From Methanosarcina barkeri str. Wiesmoor (GTDB lineage: Archaea > Halobacteriota > Methanosarcinia > Methanosarcinales > Methanosarcinaceae): DNA of 64,000 nt. Made by a program: the position numbers and the translations under genes. The notes beneath the pieces are model-generated. The model saw nothing but the letters and a program-made list of their open reading frames with translations, had not been told where the DNA came from and did not search any database. This document shows, piece by piece, positions 45,144 to 54,882 of the stretch (its first letter is position 1; each line of letters opens with the position of its first letter). Location of the stretch: assembly GCF_000969985.1 (NCBI RefSeq), contig NZ_CP009526.1, positions 2,728,001 through 2,792,000 of the forward strand, in the 5' to 3' direction.

Positions 45144-45632
45144 TTATTTGGATTTGATATTCTCTTTCTGGAGCGCTAGATCCAGAACTTTTTCGAATTC
45201 TTGCTTATCCCTGAGTCCAAGAATTCTGGCCGTGAACCTGTCCTTGCTAGCATTTCCATCCTCTTGAATATATACGTATTCCCCATTTTCAATACCTATG
45301 ATCACACAGGAGTCAGGAATAGGGTTTACTCCAAAATACTCAATAAATTCAGGGCTTTGGTCTATATCTACGGACATGATCGTTGCTTTTCCTTCGTATT
45401 TATTTGCCAGTTCCTGAAGGATAGGCTCCATTTTCTGGCATGGTCCACACCATTCGGCGCCGATTTTCAAAAAGACCGGACCTTCCTCAAGGGATGTATT
45501 TATCTGCCCAAGTTCAGTTGTATTGACAACATAACCATTATCATGAGATTCTTGAGTAGGGTTTGGCTCAGCACAACCAGCTGTAAAAAGCACAGCTATA
45601 ATCAGAATCGAGAATATAACTAATTGCTTCAT
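45144..45632 (-). CDS. Thioredoxin-like lipoprotein
   Basis: A 162-residue secreted thioredoxin. The signal peptide ends in a lipobox-like LFTAGC at about residue 20. The thioredoxin active site is WCGPC in IGAEWCGPCQKMEPIL, with the cis-proline region PIPDSC later, where the usual threonine-valine follow-up is altered. It probably reduces or oxidises disulfides outside the membrane. Methanosarcina has several extracytoplasmic Trx-like proteins. Monocistronic; ribosome site not obvious. Confidence 0.85.
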   Translation of the reverse strand: MKQLVIFSILIIAVLFTAGCAEPNPTQESHDNGYVVNTTELGQINTSLEEGPVFLKIGAEWCGPCQKMEPILQELANKYEGKATIMSVDIDQSPEFIEYFGVNPIPDSCVIIGIENGEYVYIQEDGNASKDRFTARILGLRDKQEFEKVLDLALQKENIKSK

Positions 45633-45901
45633 GTTAATCGTGTTTCATGTTGATTGTCTGTTACTACATGATTAATGTTTTATATATTATAAAATTTATG
45701 CAGTAAAACTGAAAGCAATTGCCTAAATAAAAAACATCAATAACCATCTTTATTAATATTCAATAAGCTAACTTCTGTGAGTTAATTTTCTTTAATTATT
45801 GTATTGATTGCTTTTTTACAGTTTCCATTAATTATCATACTTATATGCAAAGTCAAAATGAATATCAATAAACTTATTTGAGTAGGCCACATTGTTACTT
45901 G

Positions 45902-46032
45902 GAGTCTATCCGAAAAGTCAAAAATGGCATTTTGTATCAGTCACAATAGTTTATAATATCAAATATTGGTTAATTTGTACATGCTTTCAACTGTAAAAGT
46001 TACAATAAGTAGAATACTTTTTGGACATGCTG
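45902..46032. mobile_element. MITE family A, copy 3 (about 130 bp, diverged)
   Basis: Ends GAGTCTATCCGAAAAGTC and ACTTTTTGGACATGCTG. The interior shares the AACTTTTACA and GATATTATAAAC blocks with the other two copies in reverse orientation. No clean target duplication remains, which fits an older insertion. The rest of 46033-46434 contains short AGGAGG-free tandem blocks of ATTAGGACGAAATCAGGAAG at 46308-46381. Confidence 0.65.
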
Positions 46033-46434
46033 TAAAAAATAAACTAAGATCTATTCCCCCTAATCTTTGTGTTTTTAACTTCAAAAATGGAGATTTTTGA
46101 TTTTTTGGCTTTTGTGGAGTTCCGGTTTTGTAACTCGAGCTCTAACGACAGTCCAGGGCCGTAAAAGAGCCGCCTTTTTCCTGAGTTTAATGAATATAAC
46201 CTAGTTAATTTAAGTTGATTAAAACAAAAATTTGATTTTAGATGGCTTTTTGCACGTTTTTCTATGAAGAAAAGGCCGTTTTTCAAAGTTTTCTGGGTAA
46301 AATTAAAATTAGGACGAAATCAGGAAGAAAAATTAGGACAAAAATTAGGACGAAATTAGGACGAAATCAGGAAGAAAAATTGGATGGGTATTATGGTCTG
46401 GAGACCGTAAGCCCAATCCTGCATTTCTTAACTT

Positions 46435-48843
46435 TTATACACTATGTGCAGGTGCATAACTGCTTCCAGGATATGATGATGGTACTACCGGCCTGGGTAG
46501 ATCAATATCCAGGGCTTCTCTCAAGACCTCTTCAATGGTCTCTACAGGCACGAACTGAAGTTCGTTTCTGGCATCTTCGGGCACATCTTCAAGGTCTCTT
46601 TCGTTTTCTTTAGGCAAAATTATCTTCTTTATGCCTGCCCTGTGGGCTGCCAGAACTTTCTCTTTTATGCCTCCAACAGGCAGTACTGCACCGCTCAACG
46701 TTATTTCCCCTGTCATGGCAAGTTTGGGATCAACCGCTTTTCCGATTATCAGGGATGTAAGGGCGGTAAAGAGGGTTACGCCTGCTGACGGGCCGTCTTT
46801 TGGGGTTGCACCTGAAGGCACATGGATGTGGATATCGCTTGAAGTAAAGTCAAAGCTATTTGCGGTGTTTGCAAGCCGTGACCGAACAAGGCTCAACGAT
46901 ATCTTTGCAGATTCTTTCATCACATCCCCAAGCTGGCCTGTAAGTGTGAGTTTTCCACTGCCTGGCATAAAAGTACCTTCTATGAAGAGAATATCTCCTC
47001 CCACAGGCGTCCATGCAAGTCCTGTAACCACGCCGGGTACATTTTCTTTTCTGGCCTCTTCCTGCCGGATTATCTCTTTTCCGAGAATTTCTTTGAGCAT
47101 ATCAGCCCTGACCACGTAAGGAAGGTCGGCCTTGCCTGATACGATCTTTTCTGACACAAACCTTGCAGTCTTAGCAAGCTGCTTTTTAAGTCCCCGGACT
47201 CCGGCTTCGCGGGTATACTTATCGATGATTACTTTAAGGGCCTCATCTTCAATTTTAAGTTTCTCCGCATCAAGACCATGGTCTTCCAGTATGCAAGGCA
47301 CCAGGTGATCTTTTGCAATTGCAAGTTTCTCATTCTTTGTGTAACCTGAAATCTCAATGGTCTCCATTCTGTCAAGAAGCGGCCAGGGAATATTTGCCAT
47401 AGAGTTTGCTGTCGCTATGAATAGAACATCGGACAGGTCATATGGGATTTCCAGATAGTGGTCTGAGAACGTGCTGTTCTGTTCTGGGTCAAGGACTTCC
47501 AGGAGAGCACTTGCCGGGTCTCCAGAGTAAGAAGCTGAAAGCTTATCAACCTCATCAAGAATAAACACAGGATTTTTCGTGCCTGCTTTTCTCATGCCCT
47601 GAATAATCCTTCCGGGCAGGGCGCCGATGTATGTCCGTCTGTGTCCCCGGATTTCAGCTTCGTCTTTGACACCTCCAAGGCTGATCCGGATATATTTTCT
47701 GCCCAGAGCATCAGCAATGCTTTTCCCAAGGCTTGTTTTACCGGTTCCGGGCGGTCCTATCAGGAGCAGAATTGAGCCCTGCTTCTCGTGTTTTAATTTC
47801 ATAACTGCCAGGTGCTGGATTATTCTCTCCTTGACCTTTTCCAGCCCATTGTGGTTGCTCTCAAGCACACGACGGGCTTCGGCGATATCGATGCTCTTTT
47901 TCTCTTCGGTTATCCAGGGCAGGTCGAGCAGGAGGTCAAGATAATTCCTTATACCAGGGGCTTCAGGATTGTGACTGCCTCCGGTTTCTAGTTTCTTTAA
48001 TTCGGAAAATGCCTTCTTTTTTACCTCATCAGGCATAGTTGAGTTTTCAATTTTCTCCCTGTATGCAGCATCGCCTGAAGCCGAGTCATCCCCTTCGTTG
48101 AGCTCTTCCTGAATCACCTTCAGTTGTTCACGGAGCATTGCTTCTCTGTTCGACTTGCTTATTTTGTCAGTGACTTTTTTTGCCATTTCGATCTGGAGAT
48201 TGATATTTTCTTTATGCTTTGTCAGAATGTGAAGGAACAGAAGATACCTCTCACGAACCGAGGCAAGCTCAAGGAGTCTTTGCTTTTCGGCAAGTTTTAC
48301 GGGTATGTACGGCATGACAAATCCCATTATCTGGTCAATGGAGTCCATCTTATCGATTGACTTGGTAAACTGTTCAGAACCCTGGAACCGGGCACTGATC
48401 TCGTGAATTGTCTTTTTTATATTTGCCATTACCTCAGTTTCAGCGTCCTCATCGAAATCCGGCAGATCATGGACAGGCCTGTAAGTTGCGTAGAACAGCC
48501 CATTCTTCTGGTAAAGAGAAACCGCCTCTACCCTTTCAATACCCTTTGCGACAACAAGATATCCGTCATCAGAAGGCTGTACATATGTAATATTAAGCAA
48601 GTTTCCAATTTTATACAGACTCTCTTCGGATAGGTCTGAAGCCTTTGTGCCGTTCTTTACCGTCAGCCCGATGGCAGATACAGATTCGGCGTTTTTCATG
48701 TCATTTAGGAGTATTTCCCCTGTGACTTTGTCAGCAAGGAATTTGGCCCGGCTTTTCGGGTAGACCACTACCTCAAAAAGCGGCATTACGATGCTTTCTC
48801 TGTTTTCATCGGGTTGTTCTGGATACATTGTCAATCGTCTCAT
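46435..48843 (-). CDS. lon: ATP-dependent Lon protease, bacterial LonA type
   Basis: An 802-residue soluble Lon. It has an N-terminal LON substrate-binding domain (PLFEVVVYPKSRAKF), a long helical region, an AAA+ module with LLIGPPGTGKTSLGKSIA and VFILDEVDKL, and a C-terminal serine-lysine protease with PKDGPSAG (Ser about 686) and GGIKEKVLAA (Lys about 729). There are no membrane helices in the AAA+ module, so this is the bacterial A-type rather than the archaeal membrane-bound LonB. Acquisition from bacteria is likely. A MarR-type regulator lies just upstream with operator-like repeats between them. The start may be five codons further in, at MYPEQ. Confidence 0.9.
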   Translation of the reverse strand: MRRLTMYPEQPDENRESIVMPLFEVVVYPKSRAKFLADKVTGEILLNDMKNAESVSAIGLTVKNGTKASDLSEESLYKIGNLLNITYVQPSDDGYLVVAKGIERVEAVSLYQKNGLFYATYRPVHDLPDFDEDAETEVMANIKKTIHEISARFQGSEQFTKSIDKMDSIDQIMGFVMPYIPVKLAEKQRLLELASVRERYLLFLHILTKHKENINLQIEMAKKVTDKISKSNREAMLREQLKVIQEELNEGDDSASGDAAYREKIENSTMPDEVKKKAFSELKKLETGGSHNPEAPGIRNYLDLLLDLPWITEEKKSIDIAEARRVLESNHNGLEKVKERIIQHLAVMKLKHEKQGSILLLIGPPGTGKTSLGKSIADALGRKYIRISLGGVKDEAEIRGHRRTYIGALPGRIIQGMRKAGTKNPVFILDEVDKLSASYSGDPASALLEVLDPEQNSTFSDHYLEIPYDLSDVLFIATANSMANIPWPLLDRMETIEISGYTKNEKLAIAKDHLVPCILEDHGLDAEKLKIEDEALKVIIDKYTREAGVRGLKKQLAKTARFVSEKIVSGKADLPYVVRADMLKEILGKEIIRQEEARKENVPGVVTGLAWTPVGGDILFIEGTFMPGSGKLTLTGQLGDVMKESAKISLSLVRSRLANTANSFDFTSSDIHIHVPSGATPKDGPSAGVTLFTALTSLIIGKAVDPKLAMTGEITLSGAVLPVGGIKEKVLAAHRAGIKKIILPKENERDLEDVPEDARNELQFVPVETIEEVLREALDIDLPRPVVPSSYPGSSYAPAHSV

Positions 48844-48869
48844 TTTTCTAAATTTGTTTTCTCGGTTTT

Positions 48870-48905
48870 CCAGGTTAGTCCAATTATTTAGTTTGAATTA
48901 ACCTA
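48870..48905. promoter_or_regulatory. Inverted repeat in the lon promoter, possible MarR operator
   Basis: AGGTTAGTCC and TTAACCTAAC form an interrupted inverted repeat (half-site AGGTTA) between the MarR gene and lon. The related sequence TTAGTTAGG...CCTAATTAA lies upstream of the MarR gene. Confidence 0.4.
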
Positions 48906-48928
48906 ACTTTTTCGCCGGACAAAAAAAA

Positions 48929-49348
48929 TTACCACACCTTTTCCAGGAGGTCGATAAGCGTGTCAATCTCTTTCTCGTCCAGAGAACCTGCCATTTTTTC
49001 AATGACCCTCAACAATGCGTTTTCTTCGGCACGAGCTATTTTCCGTCCTTTTTCCGTCAGGCGAATGTAAAAAATTCTTCCGTCTTTTGAGGACTTTTCT
49101 TTGTACACGCAGTCCATTTTCACGAATTTGTTTACCATTTCTGTGATGGTTGGCTTTGAGTTTCTGGTGATCCTAGCAAGCCTGCTAAAAGTCACGTCCC
49201 CATTATCATCAATAAGCTTTAGATATCCTATCTGTTTTATAGTAATATCTGATAACCCACATTCAGAGAGGATATCACAGGAGCATTCACTTTGGGTTTT
49301 GAACAGGTTTTCAAAGACTAATAACAAATGCTCTTTTTTCTCTGTCAT
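48929..49348 (-). CDS. MarR-family transcriptional regulator
   Basis: A 139-residue winged-helix protein. The recognition region is VTFSRLARITRNSKPTITEMVNKFVK and the wing is SKDGRIFYIRLTEKGRKIA, as in MarR family members. The N-terminal third contains CSCDILSEC, three clustered cysteines that could sense oxidants or metals. It lies 85 nt upstream of lon on the same strand, and similar palindromic elements precede both genes. It therefore probably autoregulates and may control lon. No strong ribosome site. Confidence 0.8.
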   Translation of the reverse strand: MTEKKEHLLLVFENLFKTQSECSCDILSECGLSDITIKQIGYLKLIDDNGDVTFSRLARITRNSKPTITEMVNKFVKMDCVYKEKSSKDGRIFYIRLTEKGRKIARAEENALLRVIEKMAGSLDEKEIDTLIDLLEKVW

Positions 49349-49353
49349 GCTGG

Positions 49354-49386
49354 ATCTTGTTTGTTAGTTAGGCATTACCTAATTAA
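49354..49386. promoter_or_regulatory. Inverted repeat upstream of the MarR gene
   Basis: TTAGTTAGGCATTACCTAA at about 49361-49379 is a near-palindrome around CATTA, immediately upstream of the MarR start and in position to be its own operator. Confidence 0.45.
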
Positions 49387-49498
49387 ATAGTTTTTGGTAG
49401 AGAAGAAGTTTGGAAAATGAAAATTTAGTCATAAGACTGCCCATATTTTTTAAACATGGGATCTGTCTTTATATGATAATCTATTTTGAATTTTGGAT

Positions 49499-51316
49499 TC
49501 AGCTCAGGTTTGTACATGTAAAAGCAGAAAGATCTAATTGTTTTTGTTTGCGTCCACTGTTGCCGTAAAACTTGCTTTCCCATGCCTTTTTATCGCTTTC
49601 TGGAACTGCAATTACTAGAATTTTTTGAGGTCTTGTGGTACCAACGTATATAATTCGTTTTTCTTCATTATCATTTATATTCTCGTTTATAAGATCAACA
49701 TACCTTTTATTTCTGTAAGCTTTTTCTTTTAAAATCAAGAGAACCGCTTCAAAAGTTCTTCCTTTAACCGAATGAACTGTTCCTAACGTATAATTCTCAG
49801 TTTCCACTTCTTTATCTACGAAGATTTGCCCAAATTTTATCTCGTTAGTACCTTTCTTAATTTTAATTTCAAAATCACTTATGCCGAAAAAGCAGTCACT
49901 CCTAATTACCTCATTTGCAAGATCCACCCACTCTTTCAGACTTACATCAGTATTTGGTAACCTTGTAAGAAGATCAAATAATTCTATTCGCCATTTCTTA
50001 AAATCAATTTGCTCAATGAACTCCTTTAGCTCATCATTTGAAACATACTCTTTCCCATTTTTTATCGCGAAAATAGTTTTTTCAAGTAATCTAAAAGACT
50101 CTTTATATTCTTTCTTATCAAACAGATATTTGCTTTTGCTTATATTCCTATAGTGAATTCTATTTACATCAATCTCTGGTTTGCCATTATTTCTTATTTG
50201 TTCTTTCCAAGGTTCCTTTCTAACAAAATCACCTTGATTTCTAATTTCGGTTAGAATGTCTTTACCTCTAACTAAAATAGCTACTTTTTCTTTATTAATT
50301 GAAATGCCTTTAATTATACAGATTCTTATGAACTCTTGTATTAGTCTATTTGTCTCTAAGTTCAGGGATTCATTTACATCATATCCCCAAATTTCTGGTT
50401 TAAAATTAAAATCTTTGATTTCTTCATTACAAGCGGTTGAAACGTAATCATTTGAGACTATTTTGTCTGTAAAAGCGCAAATCTCCTTTGAACTTCTCCA
50501 ATTTTCATGAAGATTTAGCGTTTCCCATTCTATTTATTTTCTTATAAATACTTCTGGATTCGCTGTTCTCCATTCGTATATTGCTTGATTTGGATCCCCT
50601 ATTAGCATAAGCCTTTCTAATCCATTTTCCAACAAAAGATCAAAAATTTTCATTTGGACATCAGAAGTATCTTGAGCTTCATCTATAAGAAATACAGGAA
50701 ATCTGTATACAATAGCTTTTGCAATGTCTGGATACTTTTCTAGCAACTTCATCACAAAAAAATTTGCATCAGCTTGAGTTAAATAACCACTTTGACGTAA
50801 TTGGATTTTTGATGCCTTACAGTAACGATGGCTCAGACTACAATTTGAAAAATGACTGCTGTCACTATAACTAATTAAATTTCCATTAATATCATAAGAG
50901 AGATTACTTAATTTACATCCACTTTTCTTACATTCGAACTTTCCTCTGATCTCAGGTTCCCAATTCATTATAATTTCTGGCCTATTTTCGCAATTAAGAA
51001 CCAAGTGCCCAAAAGGTAACAATAGATATGTATCTATGAAACTATCAATAGTCCCAATGAAGTGTGGGTAATCTAACCCTGAATCGACTCCAAAATCCTT
51101 CTTCAACTTATCTTCGATTTCTTGCCAAGCAACGTTAGTAAATGAAATAGCGGCTATTCCTCTGTTATTAGATTCCCATTTTCTGAGTAATGAAGAGATT
51201 TTAGCAGCAACTACACATGTTTTTCCACTTCCTGCACAAGCTTTGACAACGAATACACCATCTTTCTCTAGTATGTGTATTTTATCTCCACTAAAGTCTT
51301 CAATCCTCAGCCCCAA
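49499..51316 (-). pseudogene. gajB: Gabija helicase GajB, interrupted by one in-frame TAA
   Basis: A UvrD/Rep-type superfamily 1 helicase frame of 606 codons with a single internal stop, TAA at 50534-50536. Before it lie Walker A (KACAGSGKT), ISFTNVAWQEIEDKL, the Walker B FLIDEAQDTSDVQ and motif III GDPNQAIYEWR. After it, in the same frame, come WETLNLHENWRSSKE, VAILVRG, LGTVHSVKGRTFEAV and IIYVGTTRPQKIL (motifs IV-VI). It starts with TTG, overlapping the end of gajA by 17 nt. The two halves read separately cannot form a normal helicase. It may be a fresh nonsense allele, a sequencing error, or a split protein. Confidence 0.85.
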
Positions 51317-53171
51317 CCACCCACTTCACACATTTTTCGATATACCTTGGAACTTTAAACTTATTTCTTGTATCTTCATTTTCAATTAATTCCATCATTA
51401 AAAGTTGAGAAAATTCACCCTTATCTTTATTTGATTTCAACCTCTTTACCAGGTAATCTGCATTTTTTTCGGTATTTTCTTGAGGATTAGACTGAGGAAA
51501 ATTAGGGTGTAACTTCTTATATAAATTTGTTAAAAGGTCTCCATTTAAGAGAAATAGTTCATACTCAAAAGTTTTTGTACCTAAAAATACCTTCAAATTT
51601 TCACTATTAAGTTTATTCAGATTACTTGCTCTGCGAGATATTTTTCCGTCTGATTCATCATCATCTGACAGTATAGCAGCTCTTACTTTTATTTTTTTAT
51701 CCATATGTTCTGAATTAAATAATTTCGCAAAAGGCTTAAAGGCTACTCCACCGATGTTTACGACTTCAATTCCATTTTTCTCTAAGTCGATACCCAAAAT
51801 TTTTGAGAAAATATGAAGAAGCATAGCTTCTGAGATTCCTTCTACAAATATTACTCCATTTGCAAAAAATAACTGTGATTTTGTGACATCAAGAAATCGC
51901 TGCAAATATTTTTTATCTGTCTCATCTTCAAATTCGATATCTTTTAAAGGCAAAATGTCTACTTTAAAACTATTCTCCATTAAAATAACTGTATCTATGT
52001 CAGTTTTAGCTGTAATTGTAGGTGAATGTGAAGTGAGAAATATTTGAATATTTTTTGATTCTATATTCTTAAAATAATTAAACAATATATTTTGTAGTTG
52101 AGGGTGGAGGTGTGCCTCTGGTTCTTCTATTAAAAGTGCAATATAATTCTCACTTTTTCTATTTACTCTTTCGATCAAATCGCCTATTATAGTCGCAATG
52201 TATATCAAATTGTTATATCCTAATCCGTTTTGATATATCTCAAATTTCTGAATGAACTTTTCTAATTTTGAAATTTTGAATTTAAGTTCAGAATTTACTT
52301 CATTTTTCAATAATTCTTTTATGTCTGTCTTTAAAATCAGTTTATCCGAATGTGGGTATTCAAAGTATTTTTCCCATCCTTCTTCTTCAAAAATATTTTC
52401 TATCAATTCTCTTTTTATCTTTTTTAAGATCGGTATATAAATTTTCAATCTTTCTGCAATCTTTGTAAAATCCACTGGAGCAAAATCAATATCTATTCTA
52501 AGGGTATCGTGCTCAAGAGTCGTATTTTCTAAGTGTTCATTAATCTTTTTTCTTGCGTCCGTTATTAGTTCATTCCAATCTTCGTTTGAAGTAATACTTT
52601 CGTATATTTGCTGAGCATGTTTTTCTTGTGCAGTTTCGTCTGGAACTAATTTTAGAAACAGTTGACCTAATTTATTTCCTCTATTCGGCTTTAAATAATT
52701 CTCAGAATCTCTTAAGGCTTCTAAGTATACAATATAAAATAGTTCCATAACTTCTATTGGAATAGTATTTGCCTCTTTTTCTCCTCCCCAATATCTAACC
52801 CTAATTTTTTCTATTCCATTTTTTCTCTCTCTTTTATACCTGACATGAAGCTCTAATTCATGGTTTCCATCATCATTAACTTTTAACATCTCAATGAAGA
52901 CTCCCATGTCTTCTGGAGTCAGTTCAGAAAATGTAAGGTCTATCTCAATAGTTTGGGATTTCTTTCCAAATTCATCTACAAAAAAATCTTCACTTGAAAC
53001 ATAGATACTTCTACTGTAATTACCAATGCTTAAAGCCAATCTTAATGAATCCAGTAAAGAAGTTTTTCCCGAATTATTTGCACCGATAATTACATTTAAT
53101 CCAGAGTTTAGTTCTAAATTAATATCATTGATACATCTAAAGTTTTTAACATGTATTTTCTTCAAATACAT
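51300..53171 (-). CDS. gajA: Gabija nuclease GajA (OLD family: ABC ATPase + TOPRIM)
   Basis: About 623 residues starting MYLKKIHVKNFRCINDINLE. The ABC-type ATPase has Walker A GANNSGKTSLLD and the combined signature/Walker B ALLIEEPEAHLHPQLQ plus an ITAK-adjacent switch histidine TSHSP. The C-terminal TOPRIM nuclease shows VIFVEGISEAMLL and AAILSDDDES. This is the OLD-nuclease layout of GajA, the DNA-nicking component of Gabija anti-phage defence, which is blocked by nucleotides and released when phage replication depletes them. Start chosen at 53171 (GAGAG upstream, and the family N terminus). The frame is open to 53252. Directly followed by the helicase gene. Confidence 0.85.
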   Translation of the reverse strand: MYLKKIHVKNFRCINDINLELNSGLNVIIGANNSGKTSLLDSLRLALSIGNYSRSIYVSSEDFFVDEFGKKSQTIEIDLTFSELTPEDMGVFIEMLKVNDDGNHELELHVRYKRERKNGIEKIRVRYWGGEKEANTIPIEVMELFYIVYLEALRDSENYLKPNRGNKLGQLFLKLVPDETAQEKHAQQIYESITSNEDWNELITDARKKINEHLENTTLEHDTLRIDIDFAPVDFTKIAERLKIYIPILKKIKRELIENIFEEEGWEKYFEYPHSDKLILKTDIKELLKNEVNSELKFKISKLEKFIQKFEIYQNGLGYNNLIYIATIIGDLIERVNRKSENYIALLIEEPEAHLHPQLQNILFNYFKNIESKNIQIFLTSHSPTITAKTDIDTVILMENSFKVDILPLKDIEFEDETDKKYLQRFLDVTKSQLFFANGVIFVEGISEAMLLHIFSKILGIDLEKNGIEVVNIGGVAFKPFAKLFNSEHMDKKIKVRAAILSDDDESDGKISRRASNLNKLNSENLKVFLGTKTFEYELFLLNGDLLTNLYKKLHPNFPQSNPQENTEKNADYLVKRLKSNKDKGEFSQLLMMELIENEDTRNKFKVPRYIEKCVKWVVGAED

Positions 53172-53293
53172 TGTAAGGTCTCTCTTGTGTATCTTGCCCT
53201 TATAATTTCCAAAACATAACACATATTTAAGATATTTGTTGAAACTTGCCATATATATGTATATTGTTTTCTATTTGAATCATAATTCAATTT

Positions 53294-53461
53294 ATGGAAA
53301 TACACAGTGTTGTAAATAGTCACCATTTCCTCGATTGCAATGGGTTTTTCAGGCTGCTTCAAAAACTATTTGAGGATTTCTCCCAAGTGCCAACTCAGGT
53401 AAACCCTGCTGAAGATATAAAACCAGTTCCGTATATCGAGAAGAAAGTAATCGAACTCTAA
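53294..53461 (+). CDS. Possible small protein or gene remnant
   Basis: A 55-residue frame ends VPTQVNPAEDIKPVPYIEKK, which looks like a genuine protein C terminus. The first part (MEIHSVVNSHHFLDCNGFF) looks less so. No ribosome site is present. It may be the tail of a lost gene. The gap 53462-53642 holds nothing. Confidence 0.25.
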   Translation: MEIHSVVNSHHFLDCNGFFRLLQKLFEDFSQVPTQVNPAEDIKPVPYIEKKVIEL

Positions 53462-53642
53462 TTTTTTAGACTCTCTTTTATGCCTTCCTTTTTGAGGGAT
53501 TTTTAACCTTATGATTTATTCTGCAACCTCCAGTAATCAAAATCAATTGATAAAAATTTATATTTCCTGCTTTTCATAATCTTAGCATTATGCTTTCTTT
53601 GTCGAGTCTAAAGAAGATGCTTTCAATAGAAGGGAGCCCGAT

Positions 53643-54028
53643 TTAGAACTCAATCTCTTTTCCGTCAATTAATAAACTCTTGATTACGGCATTTCCGTAT
53701 TTGTCAATGATAACTTTTGCATCAACTTCTGTTTTTCCGGTCTGCTGCGCTTTTTCTATATCCATTCCCCTGCCTTCGGGAACAAAATAACTTTCAATAC
53801 CGTAATCTACCCTGAGTTCCTTAATGGTCTCTTCCTCTGCCATAAAACCTGATTCGTCTGTTTCCCAGTCGTATTAACATCGTTTACCTTACCTTCGATG
53901 TAAAGTTCATCCTCGGGTGGAGTAGTGTATATTTCTTTAGGTACACAGTACCAATTTTTCAGTTCAAGTGCCAGATTTACTGGCTCGTCAATAAAAGGCA
54001 GTGTGCCAATTTTTCTGTAAAAACACAA
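53643..54028 (-). pseudogene. GDYXXLXY-type hypothetical protein, frameshifted and truncated
   Basis: The upstream frame gives FIDEPVNLALELKNWYCVPK and ELYIEGKVNDV, then slips. The following frame gives YDWETDESGFMAEEETIKEL, RVDYGIESYFVPEGRGMD and ends LLIDGKEIEF. The two frames join naturally at about 53875, so a single indel broke the gene. The N-terminal part with a signal or anchor is missing. The family assignment is from memory of similar Methanosarcina proteins. Function is unknown. Confidence 0.55.
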
Positions 54029-54070
54029 ATTTCAAAAAGTCATTGGGTAGGAAACTCCATATCAAAAGAT

Positions 54071-54131
54071 CAATTTTCTTCATAGTACGCAAAAAATTGA
54101 CTTCAAATTTACAGAAAATTTGAGATACTGC
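54071..54131. repeat. Dispersed repeat, second copy
   Basis: Closely similar to 617-677 (TTTTCTTCATA, then TTGACTTCA and AAATTTGAGA). The rest of 54029-54431 has no recognised gene. Confidence 0.6.
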
Positions 54132-54431
54132 CCGTACTTGTGTTGTCTTCTGAAAATTGATACTTTTATCGGTTTGATGTCGGCTGAAAAATAATCGAAG
54201 ACCTTGCAGGTCATTTTGGAACAAAAATTTATAGGAGAAATAACATATATTTAAGCATATCAAATTATCAAAAAAAAGATTTTCTAATATTTTGAAATAG
54301 TTTGATAATTTCCAACAAAAATTTAAATCTCAAAAAAGGTTGGTTTTCTGCTTACTTTGGCTAAATACCAGAAACTTTGCCCTATTCAAGATTATTTTAT
54401 TAAGTTCATTGAGTCGCTAAGTGTGAAATTT

Positions 54432-54704
54432 ATGAGAAAAAAAGAATTCGCAATCGCTTGTACCTTCTTACTTATAATAGCCCATATGTTCAGGCGATGG
54501 AAACAAATGCAAAAATCTCTTATATGGAAAGGATTTCTAAGCGAATCCATGTGGATTGAGGGCTATAGAGATCTATCGCCTTTCAAGAAATTAGTTTTTT
54601 GGGTGAATTATCCTTTTTCCTATGCCAAATATTTATGGGATGTTGTATGGGATCGTGTTGACAGATTGTATTTTAGATATTCAAGAGCAAGATCCACTAA
54701 ATAA
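54432..54704 (+). CDS. Small hypothetical protein with one membrane helix
   Basis: About 90 residues from MRKKEFAIACTFLLIIAHMF, with a short hydrophobic N-terminal helix and then a basic, tryptophan-rich stretch (SLIWKGFLSESMWIEGYRDL). GTGA 9 nt upstream supports this start. The frame is open back to a TTG at 54357. No family recognised; may be a Methanosarcina-specific small membrane protein. Confidence 0.45.
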   Translation: MRKKEFAIACTFLLIIAHMFRRWKQMQKSLIWKGFLSESMWIEGYRDLSPFKKLVFWVNYPFSYAKYLWDVVWDRVDRLYFRYSRARSTK

Positions 54705-54882
54705 GGATCGAATTCCAAATGATTTGAACTTCTAAAAAAATAATATTATGAATTAGCATGAAAATGCTTTCATAGTACTTTCATATTTTTGTGCTGTAAT
54801 TTAGAAGAATTTCATATGTGTTTTAGGGGGTTAAAATCCCCTCCATTTTTGCGGTGATTGGCATGGGAAAACAATACATCGT

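Noticed and set aside
46242-46613. 123-residue plus-strand frame
   Set aside because: It covers a small tandem repeat and the antisense end of lon; no ribosome site or motif.
50534-50536. Pyrrolysine read-through in gajB
   Set aside because: The codon is TAA; pyrrolysine uses TAG.
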